Source of the DNA: Alistipes communis
GTDB lineage: Bacteria; Bacteroidota; Bacteroidia; Bacteroidales; Rikenellaceae
Assembly: GCF_006542665.1 (NCBI RefSeq)
Contig: NZ_AP019735.1
Span: 1,674,001 to 1,738,000, forward strand
Direction: 5' to 3'
DNA: 64,000 nucleotides
Shown here: one piece after another, positions 8,108-19,550 of the stretch
How positions within the stretch are numbered: the stretch's first letter is position 1
How the letters are laid out: each line of letters begins with the position of its first letter
Made by a program: the position numbers and the translations under genes
Notes under the pieces: generated by a model
Databases searched by the model: none
What the model was told of the DNA's origin: nothing
What the model saw: only the letters and a program-made list of their open reading frames with translations

Positions 8108-8630
8108 GCGTGAAAGGCAGGCGGTCGGAGAAGACCTGAATATAGGGCGGGGACGCGAAGTCCGCGCCCTCTTTTCGTTTGGGGCGCAGGTCGAGATCGC
8201 CTTCGTCGGCCGTCAGATACGCTTCCGAGACGGCCGGCATGGGCAGGCCGAGCAGTTCTGCGATCGTCTCCATGAGGCGCAGGTCGTAGTCGAAGAGGAA
8301 TTCGTAGCGGCGGGTGTAGAAAGGCTCGAAACGGGGGGCGTAGTGGTCGAAGTAGGGCGAAGCCTTGTAGGCCGAGACCAGCGCCGTCCAGTGCTGATGC
8401 TGCCAGCGCTTGGAGTAGTCGATACGCACGTCGCGCATCGGCGTGCGCGGGCGGTTGGCGCGCACTGCCTGCACCGTCAGCGCGAGTACGCCGCCGGCCG
8501 TGAGGATGTGCGTGCGGTTGCGCTCCGAGCGTTTGACGAAGTGTTCGCCGCCGTCGACCACGCACGGCCCCTGCGCCCAACGGGCGCAGTATTCGATGCT
8601 GGGCAGATAGGCTGCGGGAAGAATCGTCAT
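8031..8630 (-). CDS. WbqC family protein
   Basis: The 199-residue protein has the WbqC-like pattern: an N-terminal SIEYCARWA segment, a KRSERNRTHIL motif, a central YSKRWQHQHW segment, and the C-terminal LSIADLLFCEGP. The family is often found near cell-surface polysaccharide genes, but its biochemical activity is not established. The start is the ATG complementary to 8628-8630. Its 3' end runs into the end of the convergent GH2-like gene by 77 bp; both reading frames look genuine in the overlap. A minus-strand TATTTTTG box at 8675-8682 is the likely -7. Confidence 0.8.
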   Translation of the reverse strand: MTILPAAYLPSIEYCARWAQGPCVVDGGEHFVKRSERNRTHILTAGGVLALTVQAVRANRPRTPMRDVRIDYSKRWQHQHWTALVSAYKASPYFDHYAPRFEPFYTRRYEFLFDYDLRLMETIAELLGLPMPAVSEAYLTADEGDLDLRPKRKEGADFASPPYIQVFSDRLPFTPNLSIADLLFCEGPQSPALLKQCRL

Positions 8631-8674
8631 CTCGGGTCGTATCGTTTCGCTGCGGCGGCACCGTCCGCCGGCTG

Positions 8675-8731
8675 CAAAAATACGAATCTTTCGGCAATCC
8701 GAGCTTTTTTTCTGCGATTTCGCTATTTTTG
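8675..8731. promoter_or_regulatory. Divergent promoters, WbqC gene and acyltransferase
   Basis: TATTTTTG occurs on the minus strand at 8675-8682 and on the plus strand at 8724-8731. Each is correctly placed for its gene with a short leader. Neither has a clear -33 TTTG at the standard distance. Confidence 0.55.
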
Positions 8732-8752
8732 TATTCCGAAAAAACTACTCCT

Positions 8753-9874
8753 ATGCCTCAGACTTCGCTCCCCTCGGCCGCCTATGCCGACAGCAAACCC
8801 CATTACGATATTCTGGACGGCCTGCGCGGCGTCGCTGCGCTGCTGGTCGTGGTCTTCCACCTCTGCGAAGCGCACGCCACGAGCCATTTCGACCAGCTGC
8901 TCAACCACGGCTACCTGGCCGTCGATTTCTTCTTCGCCCTTTCGGGATTCGTCATCGGCTACGCCTACGACGACCGTTGGGGGCGGATGACCGTCGGCGG
9001 CTTCTTCAAGCGGCGCCTGATCCGCCTGCAACCCATGGTGGTGCTGGGCATGGCCGTCGGTGCGGCGCTGTTCTATTTTCAGGATTGCGATATGTGGCCG
9101 GTGCATGCCGTGCCGGTGTGGAAGATGCTCGCGGTGATGCTCGTCGGCATGACGCTGCTGCCCGTGCCGGTGTCGATGGACGTGCGCGGCTGGCAGGAGA
9201 TGCACCCGCTCAACGGGCCGGGGTGGTCGCTTTTCTACGAATATTGCGCCAATATACTCTATGCCCTCGTCGTGCGGCGTTTTCCGAAATGGCTGCTGGG
9301 GGTGCTGGTGGCCGTGTCGGGCGCGGCGCTGATCCGCTTCGCCCTGACGAGCCCCTCGGGCGACATCATCGGCGGCTGGTCGCTCACGGCCGAACAACTG
9401 GGCGTGGGCTTCACACGCATGATGTATCCCTTCTTCGGGGGATTGCTGCTCTCGCGTCTCGTGCGTCCGGGGCATGTCCGCCGCGCCTTCTGGTGGTGTT
9501 CGCTTGGGCTGGTCGCACTGCTGGCCGTGCCGCGCGTCGGCGGGACGGAGCATCTGTGGCAAAACGGGCTCTACGACGCGCTGGTCGTCGTCGTGCTCTT
9601 CCCGCTCATCGTCTGGACGGGTGCGAGCGGTACGGTGACGGGGCGTTCGGCGCGTGTCTGCGAGTTTCTTGGCGATATCTCCTATCCGATCTATATCACC
9701 CACTACCCGCTCGTCTACACCTACACGGCGTGGGTGCGCAACCATGGCCTCACGCTCGGCGAGGCATGGCCCGCTGCGGCCGGCACGGTCGTCGTGAGCG
9801 TCCTGCTGGCTTACGCCGCGCTGAAATGGTACGACGAGCCGGTGCGCCGCTGGCTCCGACGCGAATTCATGTAG
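8753..9874 (+). CDS. Acyltransferase family 3 membrane protein (OafA/YrhL-like)
   Basis: The 373-residue integral membrane protein has about ten hydrophobic segments and the family hallmarks. These are ILDGLRGVAALLVVVFHL with the catalytic His, GYLAVDFFFALSGFVI, and the RLIRLQP arginine motif after the second helix. Such enzymes O-acylate surface glycans, lipids or secondary metabolites; the acceptor is unknown. The ATG at 8753 is preferred to an upstream TTG at 8729 because that codon lies inside the -7 promoter box. It is a single gene, convergent with ispG. Confidence 0.88.
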   Translation: MPQTSLPSAAYADSKPHYDILDGLRGVAALLVVVFHLCEAHATSHFDQLLNHGYLAVDFFFALSGFVIGYAYDDRWGRMTVGGFFKRRLIRLQPMVVLGMAVGAALFYFQDCDMWPVHAVPVWKMLAVMLVGMTLLPVPVSMDVRGWQEMHPLNGPGWSLFYEYCANILYALVVRRFPKWLLGVLVAVSGAALIRFALTSPSGDIIGGWSLTAEQLGVGFTRMMYPFFGGLLLSRLVRPGHVRRAFWWCSLGLVALLAVPRVGGTEHLWQNGLYDALVVVVLFPLIVWTGASGTVTGRSARVCEFLGDISYPIYITHYPLVYTYTAWVRNHGLTLGEAWPAAAGTVVVSVLLAYAALKWYDEPVRRWLRREFM

Positions 9875-9883
9875 GCACCGCCG

Positions 9884-11371
<1,488 letters not shown>

Positions 11372-11391
11372 CTTTTTCCGGTTTTATGACA

Positions 11392-11419
11392 CAAAGTTAG
11401 GGAATTATTCCTAACTTTG
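11392..11419. promoter_or_regulatory. Palindromic divergent promoter pair, ispG and rSAM lipoprotein
   Basis: The segment is an inverted repeat: CAAAGTTAGG, 8 nt, CCTAACTTTG. Each arm is a -7 box (TAACTTTG), one reading left (11392-11399) and one right (11412-11419). The two polymerases would occupy overlapping DNA, so the promoters may compete, or one dimeric regulator may bind both. Confidence 0.65.
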
Positions 11420-11446
11420 GCATACGACCCTTTAAATGCGCTGACA

Positions 11447-11878
11447 ATGAACAAGCTATGGATGCTGCTGCTCTCCCTGCTCGGATTCGCGGGGTGCGAT
11501 GAACCGCAGGAGGACATGTACGGTACCCCCTATGCCGAGTATACGGTCAAGGGGCGTGTGACCGACGCCGCGGGGACGCCGATCGCGGGCATCGAAGTGC
11601 GGAGATCGTCCTGGGGCTCCGATCCGTCGGCCGTTCGCACCGATACGCGGGGAGCCTACACGTTCGAAGCCGACGGAAATGTGCTTTACATGCCGCCCGT
11701 GCTGACCTTCACCGACACGGACGGCCCGGCCGGCGGCGGCGATTTCGCCGGGAAGGAGGTCGAGGTCGCCTTTGCGGAGAGCGACCGGACGGGCCCGGGC
11801 GAGGGAAATTGGATGTACGGGCGTTTCGAGCGCTCGGGCGTCGACGTCGTACTCGCGGAGAAAACAGGAGAGGAGTAG
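11447..11878 (+). CDS. Small lipoprotein of a radical-SAM/lipoprotein pair
   Basis: The 143-residue protein has a lipoprotein signal (MNKLWMLLLSLLGFAGC). A single carboxypeptidase-regulatory-like Ig domain follows (VKGRVTDAAGTPIAGIEVR). A Gly/Asp-rich C-terminal half contains GPGEGNWMYGRFERSG. It lies one nucleotide before the start of a radical SAM/SPASM gene. The pairing corresponds to the computationally defined rSAM/lipoprotein system of Bacteroidota (families TIGR04133/TIGR04134, from memory). The lipoprotein is a plausible modification target, but no modification is known. ATG 11447 was chosen because the signal peptide starts there. Confidence 0.8.
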   Translation: MNKLWMLLLSLLGFAGCDEPQEDMYGTPYAEYTVKGRVTDAAGTPIAGIEVRRSSWGSDPSAVRTDTRGAYTFEADGNVLYMPPVLTFTDTDGPAGGGDFAGKEVEVAFAESDRTGPGEGNWMYGRFERSGVDVVLAEKTGEE

Positions 11879-11879
11879 C

Positions 11880-12959
11880 ATGGACGGACGACATCTTTCG
11901 CTGCGTAAACGGCTGGGGCTGGAACTCTACCGCCGGCTTCACCGCGAGGCGGTGGAGCGGCACGAACTGCGCACGCTCTTTTGGGAGTGTACGCTGCGCT
12001 GCAACCTCCGGTGCGGCCACTGCGGTTCGGACTGCACGGCCTCGCCCGACTGCCAAGACATGCCGGCCGAGGATTTTTTCCGCGTGCTCGACCGCCAGAT
12101 CACGCCCCGCGTCGATCCGCACCGCGTGATGGTCGTCCTCTCGGGCGGCGAGGTGCTCGTGCGCTCCGACCTGGAACGGATCGGCCGTGCGCTCTACGAC
12201 CGCGAATACCCGTGGGGGATGGTCACCAACGGCATGGCGCTCACGCCGCAGCGGTTCGACGGACTGCTCGGGGCGGGTCTGCACTCGATGACCGTCTCGA
12301 TCGACGGATTCGAGGCTGAGCACAACCGTTTGCGCCGCCATCCGCTCAGTTTCGTCCGCGCTGCGGAGGCGGTGCGCATGGCCGCCGCCGAGCCTTCGAT
12401 CGCCTTCGACGCCGTGACCTGCGTCACGCCGGCGCTCGTGCCCCGGCTCGACGAGTTCAAGGAGTACCTGCTCTCGCTGGGGCTGCGGAGCTGGCGGCTG
12501 TTCGCGATCTTTCCGGCGGGACGCGCCGCCGAAGACCCTGCGCTGCAACTCTCCGACGGGCAGTTCCGTGCGCTGATGGAGTTCGTCCGCCGCACGCGGC
12601 GCGAAGGGCGTATCGCGTGCAGCTATGCCTGCGAAGGGTTTCTGGGCGGCTACGAGATGGAGGCGCGCGACCATTTCTACCACTGCGACGCCGGTGTGTC
12701 GGTGGCCTCGATCCGTGTCGACGGCGCCATCTCGGGCTGTACGTCGGTGCGGGCCGACTATGCGCAGGGTAATATCTACCGCGACGATTTCTGGCAGGTG
12801 TGGACCGAGCGGTTCGAACCCTTCCGCCGCCGCGAATGGATGCGTCGGGGTGCGTGCGCCGACTGCGCCGCGTGGCGCTACTGCGAGGGCGGCCCGATGC
12901 ACCTGCGCGACGCCGACGGAGGGATGATGCACTGCTCCTACCGGCGGCTGTGCCGCTGA
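11880..12959 (+). CDS. Radical SAM/SPASM protein, rSAM/lipoprotein system
   Basis: The 359-residue protein has the radical SAM cluster motif CNLRCGHC (Cx3Cx2C) near residues 40-47, preceded by ECTLR. A glycine-rich SAM-binding SGGEVLVR follows. The C-terminal SPASM domain would bind auxiliary Fe-S clusters through the spaced cysteines in YHCDAG, SGCTS, CADCAAWRYCEGG and MHCSYRRLC. SPASM enzymes usually modify peptides or proteins post-translationally. The gene starts one base after the stop of the lipoprotein gene, with RBS GGAGAGGAG inside that gene, so the two are tightly coupled. The substrate is inferred to be the lipoprotein. Confidence 0.88.
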   Translation: MDGRHLSLRKRLGLELYRRLHREAVERHELRTLFWECTLRCNLRCGHCGSDCTASPDCQDMPAEDFFRVLDRQITPRVDPHRVMVVLSGGEVLVRSDLERIGRALYDREYPWGMVTNGMALTPQRFDGLLGAGLHSMTVSIDGFEAEHNRLRRHPLSFVRAAEAVRMAAAEPSIAFDAVTCVTPALVPRLDEFKEYLLSLGLRSWRLFAIFPAGRAAEDPALQLSDGQFRALMEFVRRTRREGRIACSYACEGFLGGYEMEARDHFYHCDAGVSVASIRVDGAISGCTSVRADYAQGNIYRDDFWQVWTERFEPFRRREWMRRGACADCAAWRYCEGGPMHLRDADGGMMHCSYRRLCR

Positions 12960-13044
12960 GCGGCAGGATGGTTCCGTACGGGTGTCGCAGGAGACTGCGA
13001 AACGTCTGTACGGGCCATGAAATCGGCGGCGGCGGGAAAAAAGT

Positions 13045-13084
13045 GGGGGGGGGGTAGCAGGCTCCGCTTTTTTCGTTATATTTG
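13045..13084 (+). promoter_or_regulatory. Promoter with adjacent G10 tract
   Basis: TATATTTG (13077-13084) lies 8 nt before the start of the lipoprotein gene. A run of ten G (13045-13054) ends where the -33 element would sit. Slippage of the run would change the DNA immediately upstream of the core promoter. The -7 box is clear; the effect of the run is inference. Confidence 0.55.
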
Positions 13085-13092
13085 CCGACGTA

Positions 13093-14052
13093 ATGAGGAA
13101 ACTTTTTTCGAGATACGCCCTGTCGGCGATCGTCGCGCCTCTGCTGGCCGTCGGTTGCAACGACGGGGTTTTCATCGACGACTTCCTGCCCGAAGCGCCC
13201 TCGGTGACGGTCGGGCCGGACGATACGTCCGCCACGATCCGCTTCGAGGCGGGCAACTGGGACATTCTGTCGGTCGAGGGGCCGACGACCTCGCTCCGCG
13301 GCGACATCTACGATGCGGAGGGAAATCTCCTCTACGGCAACCATCTGCTCTACGGCGACGGTCTGCTCCGCATGACCTACGACGACGGCCTGCTCGATTT
13401 CGGCATCGAGCGCAACGACTACCGTACGTTGCGGATCACCCTCGGCGAGAGTCTGCGCGACGAACCCTGGGAGACGCGGATCCTCGTGGGGAACGACTAC
13501 GAAAGCGAAACGGTGTCGGTGACGTTCGCCCCTACCGAGAAATACCGTGTCGACAGTGTGGTCTACCGCTGGGACGAGTTCGAAAGCTGGGACAATTCGA
13601 TCGAGTTGCAGGATGCCTTCACGATCGACAACACCGCCTCGTCGGAACCCGCTTCCGTGGTCGTGTCGCCCTTCCGGAACGCGAAACGGACGGTTCGTTT
13701 CTGGCCGGACGACTTCAACGATCGTCGGGAGGAGATCTTCGGTGTGCCGCTGCCCGAAATCGTGATTCCCGACATGGCGGACGGCGCGCCGGTCGTCGCG
13801 GAGTCGTCGGCCCGCTTCGCGAGGAACGACCAGCAGCTTCCGCTCTCCTTCCCCGACGACGAGCAGGTGACCGTCACGGCGAAGCCCCACGAACGTTTGA
13901 ACGTCGAGGTGTATCTGTCGCTCGAACAGTTCCGCGTGCCCTATACCGTCTACGCCTCCGGTCCTGCCGGACGGCAGCGCACCTTCACCGGCACGCTGCA
14001 CAGTTCGCTGCCGTACGACTATCTGATCCTCAAACCCAAGACCGATGAATAA
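13093..14052 (+). CDS. Putative lipoprotein of unknown function
   Basis: The 319-residue protein has a lipoprotein signal (about 1-22, lipobox LAVGC). The body is rich in beta-strand and acidic residues, with several Ig-like stretches (VTVGPDDTSATIRFEAGNW, DDEQVTVTAKPHERLNVEV). I do not recognise a named family. The downstream PagL-like gene starts 8 bp before its stop, so the two are translationally coupled and may act together at the outer membrane. The start is set by the signal peptide and a TATATTTG box just upstream. Confidence 0.75.
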   Translation: MRKLFSRYALSAIVAPLLAVGCNDGVFIDDFLPEAPSVTVGPDDTSATIRFEAGNWDILSVEGPTTSLRGDIYDAEGNLLYGNHLLYGDGLLRMTYDDGLLDFGIERNDYRTLRITLGESLRDEPWETRILVGNDYESETVSVTFAPTEKYRVDSVVYRWDEFESWDNSIELQDAFTIDNTASSEPASVVVSPFRNAKRTVRFWPDDFNDRREEIFGVPLPEIVIPDMADGAPVVAESSARFARNDQQLPLSFPDDEQVTVTAKPHERLNVEVYLSLEQFRVPYTVYASGPAGRQRTFTGTLHSSLPYDYLILKPKTDE

Positions 14053-15286
14053 GGCCATGCGCGTGATCTCCGCTTCGTTTGCTGCTGTTCTGCTGTGCCT
14101 GACCGTCGTGTCGCTGCCCGCTCCGGTGCGGGGCGAATCCCTGCGGCGTCCGACGCCGGACAGCCTCGCCCGCCCGGAGGCGCTCGTTCACAAATTCGGC
14201 CTCGACGTCAGTCCGGGGGCGCTGTTCCGCACGGACGACTTTTTCAAGGGGGCCAACGCCGCGGGGAAAGAGTTCGGGACGACGCTCTCCGTGCATCTGA
14301 AATATGCCTTCCAGTTCGGCCCCGAAACCCGTTTCGGCCGCAACTACCCCTTCACCTATCAAGGCGTCGGACTGGGTTACAACACCTTTTTCAACAGCGC
14401 CGAGGTCGGTACGCCCGTAGCGCTCTACGTGTTCCAGCATGCGCGCATCGCCGCGCTGACGGAGCGGCTGTCGCTGGATTACGAGTGGAATTTCGGCCTC
14501 TCGTTCGGTTGGAAGCCCTTCGACGAACAGACCAATCCGTTCAACACGGTGGTCGGTTCGAAAATCAATGCCTACATCAATCTGGGGTTGATGCTCAACT
14601 GGCGTTTCGCACCGCGGTGGAGCCTGACGGCGGGCGTCGGGCTCACGCACTTCTCCAACGGAAACACGCGCTATCCGAACGGCGGGGTCAACCTCATCGG
14701 CGGCCGGGTGGGCGTGATGCGGACCTTCGGCCGCGACGCGGCCGACGACCGGAGGGCCGCCGTGCGGCGCAGCGATCCGTTCCGCCCCTATGTGAGCTAC
14801 GACGTGATTCTCTACGGCGCGCTGCGCAAGAAGGGATTCTTGCAGGAGAGCCGGGCCTACCTGATCCCCGGGTCGTTCGCTGTGGCGGGTTTGAATTTCA
14901 CCCCGATGTACAATTTCAGCCGGTTCTTCCGCGCCGGTCTGTCGCTCGACGCCCAGTACGACGAAAGCGCCAACCTCAAAGACCATATCGCCAACGACTA
15001 TCCGCTGGCCGACGAACTCAAATTCCACCGTCCGCCCTTCAAGGAGCAGTTCGCCGTGGGGGTGTCGATCCGCTGCGAGGTCGTGATGCCGATCTTTTCG
15101 ATCAATCTGGGTATCGGCAAGAACCTGATCGGCAGGGGAGACGACACGAATTCGTTCTACCAGGTCTTCGCCCTCAAAGCCGATGTGGCGTGCAACGTCT
15201 TCCTGCACGTCGGGTATCAGCTCTACAAGTTCCGCAATCCGAACAACCTGATGCTGGGCGTCGGTTACCGGTTCAACGGGCGTTGA
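14045..15286 (+). CDS. PagL-like outer-membrane acyl hydrolase (lipid A deacylase family)
   Basis: The 413-residue protein has a signal peptide (about 1-30) and many amphipathic strands. The core LTHFSNGNTRYPNGGVN at about residues 199-215 resembles the His-Ser active-site motif of PagL-type lipid A 3-O-deacylases and the Bacteroidota acyloxyacyl hydrolase family. It would remodel lipid A or another acylated envelope lipid at the outer membrane. It is larger than classical PagL (about 150-190 residues), having an extra C-terminal half. The start overlaps the preceding lipoprotein gene by 8 bp. The catalytic Glu was not located with confidence. Confidence 0.7.
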   Translation: MNKAMRVISASFAAVLLCLTVVSLPAPVRGESLRRPTPDSLARPEALVHKFGLDVSPGALFRTDDFFKGANAAGKEFGTTLSVHLKYAFQFGPETRFGRNYPFTYQGVGLGYNTFFNSAEVGTPVALYVFQHARIAALTERLSLDYEWNFGLSFGWKPFDEQTNPFNTVVGSKINAYINLGLMLNWRFAPRWSLTAGVGLTHFSNGNTRYPNGGVNLIGGRVGVMRTFGRDAADDRRAAVRRSDPFRPYVSYDVILYGALRKKGFLQESRAYLIPGSFAVAGLNFTPMYNFSRFFRAGLSLDAQYDESANLKDHIANDYPLADELKFHRPPFKEQFAVGVSIRCEVVMPIFSINLGIGKNLIGRGDDTNSFYQVFALKADVACNVFLHVGYQLYKFRNPNNLMLGVGYRFNGR

Positions 15287-15370
15287 CGGTTCGCTGCACG
15301 ATTGAAATCAAATAGGGCTTCGCGGCAAAATCTTTATTTGGCTGCGGTCTCGATGTACCTCTGCCGTTCG

Positions 15371-15460
15371 GCTTTTCGGATTTTTGGCTTCGCCGAAGAT
15401 ACTCCGTCTCGGCATAATCAAGCTGTCGCTTGCTTCTGCGCTCGACTTTTCGTATCTTTG
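15371..15460 (+). repeat. Promoter-bearing hairpin repeat (dimer with one decayed box)
   Basis: The segment holds CTCGGCATAATCAAGC, hairpin CAAGC-TGTC-GCTTG (15419-15432) and CTTCTGC, as in the 75-bp array at 5.7 kb. A second, decayed -7 box (GATTTTTG, 15379-15386) lies 74 bp upstream, the same period as the array. Confidence 0.7.
15430..15460 (+). promoter_or_regulatory. Promoter of the GH123-like gene
   Basis: TTG (15430-15432), a 20-nt spacer and TATCTTTG (15453-15460) lie 21 bp before the start codon. The promoter is contributed entirely by a dispersed repeat copy. Confidence 0.8.
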
Positions 15461-15481
15461 TAAAAACAAACGATAGACCCG

Positions 15482-17236
15482 ATGAAACGTACCCTCTCCT
15501 TTCTGCTTCCGGCCGCAGCGATGCTGCTGGCCGCCTGCGGCGGTGCGAACGACCGTCCCTCCTTCCCCGATTTTCAGGAAATGGCCGATCCTGCGGCCGC
15601 ATTCGCCGACTGGTCGGCGGCCGGCGATACTCCCTGCGCGTCGTTCGTGACGACGGATCGCCGCTTCGGCAAGTCGCAGCTGCCCGACGTGGAGCCGCGG
15701 ACGGCGTGCCGCCTGACGGCATGGCGCGGCGAGCGGGTGTCGGCGCAGTTGCTCGTATGGAGTGCGCAGCCCGTGGAGCGGCTCGTCTGTACGGCAGGGG
15801 TGCTGACCTCCGATGAAGGGCGGCTGCCCGAAAGTGCGGTGCGCACCCGTTTCGTGCGCTACGTGATGAGCGACGAATTCGCCTGCGGCTGCTGCAAGCG
15901 CAAGCCGCAGGATTTCGCGGCGGTGCTGACTGCCGACATGCTCGACGAGCGGCCTTCGATGGCGCTCGAAGCCTGCACGGTGCGTCCGGTATGGATCACC
16001 GTCGACGTGCCGCAGGATGCCGCGCCCGGACTCTACCGCACGCCGGTGACGGTCGCCTGCGACGGCGACGAGCAGCGGCTCGAACTGGCCGTGGAGGTCA
16101 CCGGCCGCACGCTTCCCGCACCCTCCGAGTGGCGGTACCACCTCGATCTGTGGCAGCATCCCGCCGCCGTGGCGCGCGTCGAGGGGACGGAGATGTGGAG
16201 CGACGCCCATTTCGAGGCGCTCCGCCCCGTGATGAAGCCGCTGGCCGACGCCGGACAGAAGGTCGTCACGGCGACGCTCAACAAGGATCCGTGGAACAAC
16301 CAGTGCTACGACGCCTACGCCGACATGATCGTCTGGACGAAGGGCGCCGACGGCGCGTGGACATACGACTATGCGGCCTTCGACCGCTGGGTGGAGTTCA
16401 TGGAGGGGCTGGGCGTCGACAAACAGATCAACTGCTACTCGATGCTGCCGTGGAACAATATGCTGCACTACCGCGACGCCGCGACGGGCGAGTGGGTGGA
16501 CGTGAAGGCCGAACCGGGCCAGCCCGCCTTCGACGAGATGTGGCGGCCGTTCCTCGCCGATTTCGTGCGGCATCTGGAAGAAAAAGGGTGGCTGGCGAAG
16601 ACCTGCATCGCCATGGACGAGCGGTCGCCCGAACAGATGGAGATCGCCGTGGCCTTCCTCGCGGAACACGCTCCGCAGCTGGGCATCGCGCTGGCCGACA
16701 ACCACGACAGCTACAAGCGTTACCCGCAGCTGCACGACATCTGCGTCTCGGCACGGCAGGAGGTCGCTCCCGAGGATATCGCCGCGCGCCGCGCCGCAGG
16801 GCAGGTGACGACCTACTACGTCTGCTGCTCGCACCGCTATCCCAACATGTTCACCTTCTCCGATCCGGTCGAGGCGACCGTGGCGGCGTGGTACGCCGTG
16901 GCCAACGGCTACGACGGCTTCCTGCGCTGGGCCTACAACTCGTGGACGGAAGACCCGCTGCGCGATTCGCGTTTCCGCACGTGGCCCGCGGGCGATACCT
17001 ACGTCATCTATCCGGGCGGCCGGTCGTCGATCCGTTTCGAGCGCCTGCGCGAAGGGATTCAGGATGCCGAGAAGATCCGTATCCTGCGCGCCGAAGCGGG
17101 CCGCGGGAACTCGGCCGGGGCTGATGAAAAACGGGCGCGGCTCGAAGCGGTCATCGCCCCTTTCGCATCGCGCGAGCCGGCCGCCGACCTGCACGAGCGG
17201 CTGGCCGAGGCCAAGCGGGTGCTCAACGAATTGTAA
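15482..17236 (+). CDS. GH123/DUF4091-like glycoside hydrolase lipoprotein
   Basis: The 584-residue protein has a lipoprotein signal (lipobox LLAACG). An N-terminal beta-sandwich (about 30-210) precedes a TIM-barrel domain (about 215-560) of the DUF4091/GH123 type. The acidic pair in CIAMDERSPEQ is at the expected position of the GH123 Asp-Glu pair used in substrate-assisted cleavage of N-acetylgalactosaminides. C-terminal NGYDGFLRWAYNSW and a helical end (FERLREGIQDAEK) are also typical. The specificity is inferred. The gene is followed 7 bp later by recG and may be co-transcribed with it. Confidence 0.85.
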   Translation: MKRTLSFLLPAAAMLLAACGGANDRPSFPDFQEMADPAAAFADWSAAGDTPCASFVTTDRRFGKSQLPDVEPRTACRLTAWRGERVSAQLLVWSAQPVERLVCTAGVLTSDEGRLPESAVRTRFVRYVMSDEFACGCCKRKPQDFAAVLTADMLDERPSMALEACTVRPVWITVDVPQDAAPGLYRTPVTVACDGDEQRLELAVEVTGRTLPAPSEWRYHLDLWQHPAAVARVEGTEMWSDAHFEALRPVMKPLADAGQKVVTATLNKDPWNNQCYDAYADMIVWTKGADGAWTYDYAAFDRWVEFMEGLGVDKQINCYSMLPWNNMLHYRDAATGEWVDVKAEPGQPAFDEMWRPFLADFVRHLEEKGWLAKTCIAMDERSPEQMEIAVAFLAEHAPQLGIALADNHDSYKRYPQLHDICVSARQEVAPEDIAARRAAGQVTTYYVCCSHRYPNMFTFSDPVEATVAAWYAVANGYDGFLRWAYNSWTEDPLRDSRFRTWPAGDTYVIYPGGRSSIRFERLREGIQDAEKIRILRAEAGRGNSAGADEKRARLEAVIAPFASREPAADLHERLAEAKRVLNEL

Positions 17237-17243
17237 CGCCGCA

Positions 17244-19355
<2,112 letters not shown>

Positions 19356-19410
19356 CGCCGCGAAAATAAAAGCGGCGCGGAACCCGTTTGTTTATTAACA
19401 GACGCTTTCC

Positions 19411-19463
19411 CGCCTCGGCGAAGTCCGAACAAGTTCGGCTCTATGCTCGGCTTAACGAAAACG
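19411..19463 (-). repeat. Hairpin repeat, promoterless type
   Basis: CGCCTCGGCGAAG, hairpin CCGAAC-AA-GTTCGG, then CTATGCTCGGCTTAACG and AAAACG. It is the first of two adjacent copies between recG and the DUF3108 gene. Confidence 0.7.
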
Positions 19464-19478
19464 GTGAATTTTTTTCTT

Positions 19479-19539
19479 CGTTTTCTCGCCTCGGCAAAGC
19501 TCGCGCAAGCGCGGCTCTGCACTCGGCTTAACGAAAACG
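19479..19539 (-). repeat. Hairpin repeat, promoterless type
   Basis: A full copy: CGTTTTCTCGCCTCGGCA, a hairpin built from GCTCGCGC and GCGCGGC, then CTCTGCACTCGGCTTAACG. The ends CGTTTTC and GAAAACG are inverted repeats of each other. It is nearly identical to the copies at 44999-45058 and 62419-62480. Confidence 0.8.
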
Positions 19540-19550
19540 GTGAATGACAG

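Noticed and set aside
19411..19539. Hairpin repeats as ordinary intrinsic terminators
   Set aside because: The stems lack a T run directly after them, recur with conserved flanks, and also occur inside 5' leaders.
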